From the NCBI GenBank assembly GCA_025352125.1, contig JANXTZ010000073.1:1-64000 (forward strand): a DNA stretch of 64,000 nt, in the 5' to 3' direction. The stretch comes from Deinococcales bacterium (GTDB lineage: Bacteria; Deinococcota; Deinococci; Deinococcales; JAAFIG01). The position numbers and the translations under genes are program-made. Shown here in pieces: positions 30,211 through 37,274 of the stretch. Within the stretch, counting starts at the first letter, position 1. Each line of letters opens with the position of its first letter. Below the pieces are notes generated by a model. It was not told the origin of the DNA. It was given only the letters and a program-made list of their open reading frames with translations, and ran no database searches.

Positions 30211-30244
30211 AGCAACGCTCGAGCAACGCCGCTTTTTTTAAGCT
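30211..30244 (+). promoter_or_regulatory. Direct-repeat operator plus -10 box before the beta-helix lipoprotein gene
   Basis: The first 22 bases are identical to 27468-27489. GCAACGC at 30212-30218 and 30223-30229 (11-bp period) is followed by nine bases and TAAGCT (30239-30244). A GGAGGA ribosome site follows and the ATG lies at 30265, giving the same spacing as the upstream promoter to within one base. Confidence 0.65.
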
Positions 30245-30264
30245 TTGATTCGGAGGAAAGTCTG

Positions 30265-33102
30265 ATGCGAAAAAACTCGAGATTCATGGTGCTTGTACTT
30301 TTGGTTTTAACACTGGCAGCCTGTAGCGGTGGCGACCCAGCGCCACTCGGCATTGTTGGAACTTCGGGCGCAACCGTCACCGCAAGCGACAATCAAGCCT
30401 CGCTCGTCGTGCCAGCCAATGCCCTCAGCGCACCAATCAACGTCAACTTGACGCCAGTCTCGAGCGGATTTACCAGCGATCCACAACTGATTTCGGGTTT
30501 GGTGTACAGGCTCGAGTCTCCCGAGACGACATTGGCACTACCAGCCGAACTCAGCATTACCGTGCCAGTGCCAACACCAGCTCTCATTAAGGTTCTTGGC
30601 GCGGGTCCCGCACCGACAGGACACATTTCAATTGCCCTAGATTGCGCCAGCGACTTGAGCGGCTGCTGGTTTGTTGACACCATCGGGGCGGGTTGCAACC
30701 CAGCCGAAAAAACCTACGTGAACGGCGCGATCAAAGAATACCCTGTGTTGCTCGGTTACGACAGCAATTACTCGAGCCTCAACCCAAATAAGCCGTTTCA
30801 TGGCGCGGCATCGTATTGCGCCGTGTCAACCCCACCAGTCCCGCAAATTGTTTCGTTGAACGGAGCGATCAAAGGTCTGGTCACGACATTCAATCCAGTC
30901 ACCAACGTAGCCAAGACCAACCTTGGCGCAATCAAAACTGGTTTTTTTGGGGTTCTGTACGATAAAACACCGCCAACCCTCAAACTGACCTCGAGCATCA
31001 CACCCGTCGTGGCGGGCAATGCCAGAATTACGCTTCGTGTGGAAGCCAGCGACAACGTTGGAGTTGTGAAAGTCACGCTCGAGAGGCTGCTTGGAATTCA
31101 ACTCGTGCCGACATTTAACGTCATCAAGTCCCCGATCACGGAATTTACAGCTGCACCTTACCAGTGGCAATCGTTGACGCTGCCAGCGTCGGAAATTTAC
31201 GGCAAAGTTTTTGTGGCATGTGCCATTGATGCTGCAAACAACAAAGCCTGCACGTTCATCGCACCGTTAGAAGGAATGCCTAGCTTGGCGAATTTCAAAG
31301 CCACGCCAGCCTCGCTGCCAAGCGGTGGAGGGTCGGTCAATTTGACTTGGAACGCCACGGATGCCAGCACGTTGAGCCTTGACAATGGCGTGGGCGATGT
31401 CACGGGACTGAACAGCAAAACCGTCAACGTGACCAGCGCCACAACCTTCACACTGACCGCCAGCAACGCGAACGGCAGCTCGACAGCCACAGCCACGGTC
31501 ACAGTTTTACCGCCAGCACCGACCATCTCGAGTTTCACAGTCACACCAGATTCTTTGGCGGCGGGTGGCGGTAGTGTCACGCTCAATTGGGCAAGTGCAG
31601 GCGCAAGCGGTTTGAGCCTTGATAACGGCGTGGGCGATGTTACAGGACTCATCAGCAAGACCGTCAACGTCAGTGCGAGTACCGTGTTCACCCTGACGGC
31701 AACCAACGCGACAGGCAGCACGACCAGCCAAGCGAGCGTAACCGTCGCCACCTCGAGCGACCGTTTTGTCGATGAGACCAATGGTTTGGATGCGAACATT
31801 TGCTCGAGCGCCCTGCCGTGCAAGACGATTGCCAAAGCCATGACAGGCATTCCGAGCGGCGCGACGGTGTACCTTGCTGACGGTATCTTCTCGTATGGCG
31901 TTCAACCCGATGTCACGATTCCTGACCATGTGACACTGCGGGCAATCCATCCCGGAGCGGCAGTCATTCAGGGTCGAAATGTGAATGCGGCAGGTTCGGC
32001 AACCATCAACGGGGTCGTGCTGGGCATGAAACCAAATCCCTACGCAGCCTGCGCCAGCCTGAGCGCCAGTGCGTCCACAGGAACACCGACGCTGACGCTT
32101 GTTGGGGTTCAACTCAGCGAGTGCGGCGGCATCTCAATTGGTGGCATTGTGAAAGCAGTCATGAGTCCAGGTACGCTTGCGGGCGGCGCATACACCGCAA
32201 ATTTAAATAATTATTTAACTCCAATTCAATTAAGCGGCACGGCAGAATTACTGATTCAAGGCGGAACGATTGACGGCAACAATACTGGACAACCCAGTTA
32301 CGGCGGCGGATTGCTGATAATTCAGGGCAGCAGCAAGCTGACGCTCGACGCTGTGACCGTCAAAAACTTTAAAGCCCAAGCGCTCGTTCTTGCAAACTCG
32401 AGCAACATTGTTTTACAGAACAACACCTTGATCGATCATGTTGGCGGAACTGGAGATTGTGTAGCCAGCGCGGCAATTGTAATCAGTGGTGCGGGCAGTT
32501 TTAGCATGGATCATTCGGTGTTATCCAATACTCCAGGCGTTGGAGTCTGTGTGGCATCACTTCCAACCAATCCCAAGCTCAGTTTTGTGCAAAGTACAAT
32601 CACCAAAACTGCTGGTGTGGCAATCAGCAGCGCCTACGGTTTTATTGGCACATCTGCCAGCATCACTGCCGATGGTCTCAGCCTTTTGAACAACTACTAC
32701 GGTATTCACTGGGTTGGCACAGCAAGCTCGAGCTTTGACCTGAACAACCTGACGGTGACTGGCAGCACGCAGAGCGGTATCGTTTTGTGGGGCGCAAGTT
32801 CGTTCAAATTGCGTGGCAGTAACCTGTCTAACAATGCCATGTACGGCTTGGAAATGCACGAAACGGTGGCGGCTGACCTCGGCACGACGGCTTCACCGGG
32901 TGGCAATACGTTCACCGGCAACATCAGTTCCAATCTTGCCAGCCAAGTCTCGAGCGGAATAACGGTCAATGCGGTGGGCAACACTTGGCTTGCAAGCGAA
33001 CAAAATGCGGACGCAAACGGGCATTACACCGCCAGCACGATATCGGGACCTGTCAGTGGCAAGAATTTTTTGCTTCAATTCGCCAGCACATTGAAGCTGT
33101 AA
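30265..33102 (+). CDS. Lipoprotein with Ig-like repeats and a right-handed beta-helix
   Basis: 945 residues; lipobox LAAC (Cys at about 20). The middle carries two near-identical repeats of about 85 residues (SLDNGVGDVTGLNSKTVNV and SLDNGVGDVTGLISKTVNV). The last 370 residues start with a DUF1565-type opening (RFVDETNGLDANICSSALPC, then KTIAKAM) and continue as parallel beta-helix turns rich in N/S/G (NIVLQNNTLIDH, SFKLRGSNLSNNAMYGLEMH). This fold is common in surface adhesins and polysaccharide lyases; no catalytic residues can be named. Probably co-regulated with the papain-like lipoprotein. Confidence 0.8.
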   Translation: MRKNSRFMVLVLLVLTLAACSGGDPAPLGIVGTSGATVTASDNQASLVVPANALSAPINVNLTPVSSGFTSDPQLISGLVYRLESPETTLALPAELSITVPVPTPALIKVLGAGPAPTGHISIALDCASDLSGCWFVDTIGAGCNPAEKTYVNGAIKEYPVLLGYDSNYSSLNPNKPFHGAASYCAVSTPPVPQIVSLNGAIKGLVTTFNPVTNVAKTNLGAIKTGFFGVLYDKTPPTLKLTSSITPVVAGNARITLRVEASDNVGVVKVTLERLLGIQLVPTFNVIKSPITEFTAAPYQWQSLTLPASEIYGKVFVACAIDAANNKACTFIAPLEGMPSLANFKATPASLPSGGGSVNLTWNATDASTLSLDNGVGDVTGLNSKTVNVTSATTFTLTASNANGSSTATATVTVLPPAPTISSFTVTPDSLAAGGGSVTLNWASAGASGLSLDNGVGDVTGLISKTVNVSASTVFTLTATNATGSTTSQASVTVATSSDRFVDETNGLDANICSSALPCKTIAKAMTGIPSGATVYLADGIFSYGVQPDVTIPDHVTLRAIHPGAAVIQGRNVNAAGSATINGVVLGMKPNPYAACASLSASASTGTPTLTLVGVQLSECGGISIGGIVKAVMSPGTLAGGAYTANLNNYLTPIQLSGTAELLIQGGTIDGNNTGQPSYGGGLLIIQGSSKLTLDAVTVKNFKAQALVLANSSNIVLQNNTLIDHVGGTGDCVASAAIVISGAGSFSMDHSVLSNTPGVGVCVASLPTNPKLSFVQSTITKTAGVAISSAYGFIGTSASITADGLSLLNNYYGIHWVGTASSSFDLNNLTVTGSTQSGIVLWGASSFKLRGSNLSNNAMYGLEMHETVAADLGTTASPGGNTFTGNISSNLASQVSSGITVNAVGNTWLASEQNADANGHYTASTISGPVSGKNFLLQFASTLKL

Positions 33103-33128
33103 GACCAGAAAAACAATTTGGGGGCAAC

Positions 33129-33332
33129 ATGAACAACACGCCCAAACTCGAGGTTCAGTTTTTGTTGCACGTCCAACTCGAGACTCGAGATCACCCTTGG
33201 CACGCAACGCTGGAGCGGGTTGGCACTGAAGAGATTTCGCCACTCGAGTTTTACAGTCCGCTCGAGCTTGCACGGCATGTGGCAAGTTTGCAAAAACCTG
33301 ATTTGAAATCAAAGGGCAAGGGTTTGAAATAA
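33129..33332 (+). CDS. Small hypothetical protein
   Basis: 67 residues: MNNTPKLEVQFLLHVQLETR, then DHPWHATLERVGTEEISPLE, ending with a lysine-rich tail. A GGGGG ribosome-like site precedes the ATG. It is 26 bases after the beta-helix gene and uses CTCGAG four times, like native genes. The motif FYSPLELARHVASL resembles a short helix present in small proteins of unknown function. No family assigned. Confidence 0.5.
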   Translation: MNNTPKLEVQFLLHVQLETRDHPWHATLERVGTEEISPLEFYSPLELARHVASLQKPDLKSKGKGLK

Positions 33333-33352
33333 TATTGCCGCAATTTGACAAT

Positions 33353-33387
33353 TGACCATAAGTCATTTAATATCTGACTTGTGGTCA
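33353..33387. promoter_or_regulatory. TetR-type operator overlapping a leaderless promoter and start codon
   Basis: Imperfect dyad: TGACCATAAGTCA (33353-33365) and TGACTTGTGGTCA (33375-33387), one mismatch in 13 bp, with a 9-base spacer. TAATAT at 33368-33373 lies in and beside the spacer, 7 bases before the GTG start of tetR, so a bound repressor would cover both the -10 and the transcript start. Confidence 0.7.
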
Positions 33388-34055
33388 TTAAACATTCCCA
33401 ACCGAAACAACGCGCCCGTTCTGACCAAGACAAAAACGCAAGGCGCGAACAGCTTCTTGAGGTTGCGGCACAGCTCTGGGAAGAAAAAAACTTTAACAGC
33501 ATCACCATGAATGAGGTCGCAAGCAGGGCAAACCTCGCCAAAGGCACAACGTATTTGTACTTTCAAACCAAAGAAGAACTGTTGCTGGCATTGCTCGAGC
33601 GAGAACTTGAAAATTGGTTTCTCGAGCTTGGTAAAAACTTGAGCAAAAAACCAAGTTTTACCCCAAAAGAATTTGCTCAAACCACTGCCAAAAGTCTTGT
33701 TCGCCGTCAAGCTTTCGCCCGCCTGATCTGCATTCAAGCCAGCATTCTCGAGCACAACATTAATTTTGAACGGGCGCTCGAGTTTAAAACGTTTCTGCTC
33801 GAACATGCCTTGAACGCTGCCAAGTTGATCGAATCAAAACTCGGGTTTTTAAAACGCGGCGAGGGCATGATCTTGCTGCAACGCATCAATGCGCTGATTG
33901 TTGGGTTTTACGACCTCGCCAATCCCAGCGAAATTATTCAAGCTGTGCTCGAGAAACCCGAAATGAAACCACTTTGCACCAATTTTTCCAAGCAATTTCA
34001 AAGCACCCTCGAGACATTGTTGATCGGGCTGCAAGCCCAAAGGAGCAAGCCATGA
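33381..34055 (+). CDS. TetR-family repressor
   Basis: 224 residues with the N-terminal TetR DNA-binding domain: REQLLEVAAQLWEEKNFNSI, TMNEVASRANLAKGTTYLYF and QTKEELLLALLE. The C-terminal ligand domain is not assignable. First gene of an operon with an ABM monooxygenase (ATGA overlap) and an SDR. The dyad overlapping its start indicates autorepression. GTG start supported by the TANNNT box. Confidence 0.9.
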   Translation: MVIKHSQPKQRARSDQDKNARREQLLEVAAQLWEEKNFNSITMNEVASRANLAKGTTYLYFQTKEELLLALLERELENWFLELGKNLSKKPSFTPKEFAQTTAKSLVRRQAFARLICIQASILEHNINFERALEFKTFLLEHALNAAKLIESKLGFLKRGEGMILLQRINALIVGFYDLANPSEIIQAVLEKPEMKPLCTNFSKQFQSTLETLLIGLQAQRSKP

Positions 34056-34351
34056 TTGTTGTCGCTGGAAGCATTCAAATCAAACCCGAAAGCCGTTCCG
34101 AAGCCCTGAGCCTGGCACTCTGGATGATGGAAAAGACCAATGCCGAGCAAGGCTGCATCAGTTACCGATTCTCGAGTGCGCTCGAGGATGAAAACACGAT
34201 CTTGGTGTTTGAGGAATGGGAATTGGACGAGCATTTAAAAGCCCATTTTCAAGCGCCGCACATGGCAGAATTCAACGCCCAACTCAAGAATTTGGTGGCA
34301 GGTCGCTCGAGCGTTAAACGTTACGTCGTAACCGAACACGCAGCGCTTTAA
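34052..34351 (+). CDS. Antibiotic biosynthesis monooxygenase (ABM)-domain protein
   Basis: 99 residues of the ferredoxin-like ABM/YgiN fold: MIVVAGSIQIKPESRSEALS, then EQGCISYRFSSALEDENTIL, then VFEEWELDEHLKAHFQAPHM (the W-x-x-x-x-x-x-x-H-x-x-x-H pattern typical of the family). Members oxidise quinones or act as small-molecule oxygenases. ATGA overlap with tetR and an AGGAG ribosome site inside it. Confidence 0.88.
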   Translation: MIVVAGSIQIKPESRSEALSLALWMMEKTNAEQGCISYRFSSALEDENTILVFEEWELDEHLKAHFQAPHMAEFNAQLKNLVAGRSSVKRYVVTEHAAL

Positions 34352-34363
34352 AAGGAGAAAATC

Positions 34364-35155
34364 ATGACCGCAAACCGTAAAACCGCTTTGATTACCGGCG
34401 CTTCTGGAGGCATCGGTGAGGCTCTTGCCAGAACACTGGCGCAACATGGCTACAACCTGATTTTGGTGGCACGAACGATGAGCAAACTCGAGGCGTTGGG
34501 CGCAGAATTGAGCGCAAAAAACGGTGTGGAAGCTGTCGGCATCGCCAGTGATCTGAGCGCTTTTGACGCCAGCGAAAAATTGATTGCCGACCTCGAGACT
34601 CGAAAATTGAATGTGGATGTGCTGGTGAACAACGCTGGCTTTGGTGAATACGGCGAGTTCGCCACTGGCGACCCGGTCAAGCAGCAACAAATGATTTCAC
34701 TGAACATTCTGACCCTGACCATGCTGACCAGGCATTTGTTGCCCAAGATGCTCGAGCGAAAATTTGGGCGCGTGATGAATGTGGCCAGCACCGCCGCCTT
34801 CATGCCTGGACCTTTGATGAGCGTGTATTACGCCAGCAAAGCCTATGTCTTGTCGTTTTCTGAAGCGCTGGGCGAGGAATTGCTCAACACTGGCGTGACC
34901 GTGACCGCACTCTGTCCAGGACCGACCGAATCTGACTTTCAAGCCCGAGCCGAAATGCAAGATTCTAAACTCTTTCAGGGCAAAACGCTGATGACCGCCA
35001 GAGAGGTTGCTGCGCAGGGTGTGGCGGCGCTCGAGCGCGGTCAACGCGTGGTCATTCCTGGAATCATGAATCAGATTCAGGCGCAGGCGTCACGGTTTTT
35101 GCCACGGGCGATAGTCCCGGGGATTGTTAAAAACGTTCAAGCCAGAAACCATTAA
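34364..35155 (+). CDS. Short-chain dehydrogenase/reductase (DltE-like)
   Basis: 263 residues. Cofactor motif TGASGGIG near the N-terminus, NNAG (VLVNNAGFGEYG), catalytic Ser in NVASTAAF and YYASKAYV with the active Tyr/Lys. Classical SDR length; specificity unknown. AAGGAG before the ATG, 12 bases after the ABM gene, so it is the third gene of the TetR operon. A plausible role is reduction of a quinone or aldehyde that induces the operon. Confidence 0.9.
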   Translation: MTANRKTALITGASGGIGEALARTLAQHGYNLILVARTMSKLEALGAELSAKNGVEAVGIASDLSAFDASEKLIADLETRKLNVDVLVNNAGFGEYGEFATGDPVKQQQMISLNILTLTMLTRHLLPKMLERKFGRVMNVASTAAFMPGPLMSVYYASKAYVLSFSEALGEELLNTGVTVTALCPGPTESDFQARAEMQDSKLFQGKTLMTAREVAAQGVAALERGQRVVIPGIMNQIQAQASRFLPRAIVPGIVKNVQARNH

Positions 35156-35205
35156 ACGCTACAGACCTGACACATCAAAGCAGGTGTTTGGGTAAGAATG
35201 GGCGA

Positions 35206-37194
35206 ATGCCGAATTCCAACCTCAAAACCAAAGTGCCTGCCAAGCCAAAAGCACCGCCAAAACCAGCAGCAAAACCAGCAGCAAAAGCGGTTGCCCAGCC
35301 AGTTTCGAGCGCGCCACAAAAGTCGTTGCACCTGTCCCGCGAGCGCTCCTGGTTGGGCTTCAACCACCGCGTGTTGCTGCAAGCCACCCGTCCAGATTTT
35401 CCGCTGCTCGAGCGGGTGCGGTTTTTAAGTATTTTCTCGAACAACCAGGACGAGTTTTTCACCGCAAGGGTTCACCCGATGCAGGCGCTCGTCCGCGCCG
35501 CCAACGCCTCTGAAAATTTGAAGGCACAATACGCAGAATTGCTCGAGTTTGCGCACATCCTGGCAAAAGAATCGGGCAGCGTTTACGCGCTTCTGGTGCT
35601 CGAGCTTGCCCGTGCCGGCATCAGGATTCTCGAGCCGAGGGATTTGACGAGCGACGAACTCAATTACTTTGGCGCGTTTTTATCCGAAAATGTTGCACCG
35701 TACACGGATATCATTGCGCCCAGCACCCTCGAGTTTCTGGATTCTCGGGCGTTTTATTTCGCGGCGGGCGGTGCCGAACTCGAGGCGCTGTTCAGGTTGC
35801 CGCCGCACGTGCCGCGCCTTTTGGAAGTTCCCGGGCGCGAGGCTTGTTTTGTGCGCCTCGAGACGCTGGTCCAAGAGCGCAGCGATTTGTTTTTGCCCCG
35901 CGCCCTGCCGACCCGCCCGCTTCGGGTCACCCGAGCCGCCAACCTCGATTTGAAGGGCGCGGTGGACTGGGAGGAACTCGCCCACGCCCTCGAGAGTCGG
36001 CTCGATGGCATTGTCGCCCGTCTCGAGGTTGCCAAAGGCTTCCCGTGGCTCTCAAGCGTCATGGAGCGCCTTGGATTGCGCCAACAGGAATGCTTTGAAA
36101 TCGAGGCACCCTTGGATTTACGCTTTCTCGAGCAAATCGCCGACCTCGACCGTCCAGATTTAAAATTCAGTGCCGACCCGATTCGCAAGCGCACCAAATT
36201 TCACAAAACGCCGTTCGGCTACCTCGAGAAACAAGACCTGGCGTTGTATCACCCGTCGGATGATTACGCCACCGTGGTCAATTTTGTGACCGATGCCGCC
36301 CGCGACCCGCAAACCGAGGTCATGCGAGCCACGCTGTACCGACTCGGGCACAACAACCCAATCGCCGAAGCGCTGCTCGAGGCGGCAGCCAACGGCAAAG
36401 ATGTCGCAGTCTTCCTCGAGGGACGCGCACGGTTTGACGAACTGGCGAACCTCTACTGGATGCTGCGCTTCCAGCAGGCGGGTGTGCAAGTGCTGCCCTA
36501 TCCAACCGACCTCAAGGTTCATGCCAAAGCCCTTTACGTGCGCCGCGCAGGAAAAGGTTTCGTTCACCTCGGCACTGGCAATTACAACCCCGCCACCGCA
36601 CGGCTTTACACCGATCTCAGTGTGATCACCGCCTCTAAACGCCTCAGCAAAGACGTGCTCGAGTTTTTCACCGCCCTCGAAGAATCCCGAGCACCAAAAA
36701 TGGAATTCATGAAAGTCGGTTTGAACGCCCGCGAATTCATGCTCAAACAAATTCAAGCCGAGGCTCACGTGAAGGGGCATATCATCCTCAAACTCAATCA
36801 CCTGACCGACCCTGGCGTTCTCAAAGCCTTGGCGCACGCCGCCGATGCCGGCGCAAAAGTTGAACTGATCATTCGCTCGAGCCTGACCCTGATTCACCCC
36901 AAATTTAAAGTGCGCAGCCTGGTTGGGCGTTACCTCGAGCACGCCCGAATTGCTGCGTTCAAAAACAACGACGACTGGCAAGTTTGGGCGGGCAGTGCCG
37001 ACTGGATGCCGCGCAACTTCGAGCGCCGTTTGGAGCTGATTTTTCCAATTTTGGACAAAAAAGTCCGAACCCGAATGCTCAAAGTCCTGCGGGCGCAACT
37101 CGAGGACACCAAAAATGCCTTTGTATTGGACTCGAGCGGCAGGCAACGGGCGCTTTGGGGTGGAACAAAAGATTCGCAAGTGGTCAGGTTGTAA
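35206..37194 (+). CDS. ppk1: Polyphosphate kinase 1
   Basis: 662 residues. After an unusual Lys/Pro/Ala-rich N-terminal tail (KVPAKPKAPPKPAAKPAAKA) the PPK1 N domain begins (HLSRERSWLGFNHRVLLQA). The middle domain has SIFSNNQDEFFTARV. The two PLD-like catalytic domains carry the phospho-accepting His (KVHAKALYVRR), LGTGNYNPATARLYTDLS, and a second His (VGRYLEHARI) with GSADWMPRNFERRLE. It makes inorganic polyphosphate from ATP. The ATG at 35206 gives the tail; a GTG/TTG further up is less likely. No ppx is adjacent. Confidence 0.94.
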   Translation: MPNSNLKTKVPAKPKAPPKPAAKPAAKAVAQPVSSAPQKSLHLSRERSWLGFNHRVLLQATRPDFPLLERVRFLSIFSNNQDEFFTARVHPMQALVRAANASENLKAQYAELLEFAHILAKESGSVYALLVLELARAGIRILEPRDLTSDELNYFGAFLSENVAPYTDIIAPSTLEFLDSRAFYFAAGGAELEALFRLPPHVPRLLEVPGREACFVRLETLVQERSDLFLPRALPTRPLRVTRAANLDLKGAVDWEELAHALESRLDGIVARLEVAKGFPWLSSVMERLGLRQQECFEIEAPLDLRFLEQIADLDRPDLKFSADPIRKRTKFHKTPFGYLEKQDLALYHPSDDYATVVNFVTDAARDPQTEVMRATLYRLGHNNPIAEALLEAAANGKDVAVFLEGRARFDELANLYWMLRFQQAGVQVLPYPTDLKVHAKALYVRRAGKGFVHLGTGNYNPATARLYTDLSVITASKRLSKDVLEFFTALEESRAPKMEFMKVGLNAREFMLKQIQAEAHVKGHIILKLNHLTDPGVLKALAHAADAGAKVELIIRSSLTLIHPKFKVRSLVGRYLEHARIAAFKNNDDWQVWAGSADWMPRNFERRLELIFPILDKKVRTRMLKVLRAQLEDTKNAFVLDSSGRQRALWGGTKDSQVVRL

Positions 37195-37274
37195 TGTGCC
37201 AAACGAGATTTGATACAAACATGAAATATTAGAATTAAAGGTATTGCCTTGCATCTCGGTGTCAACAATCGACT

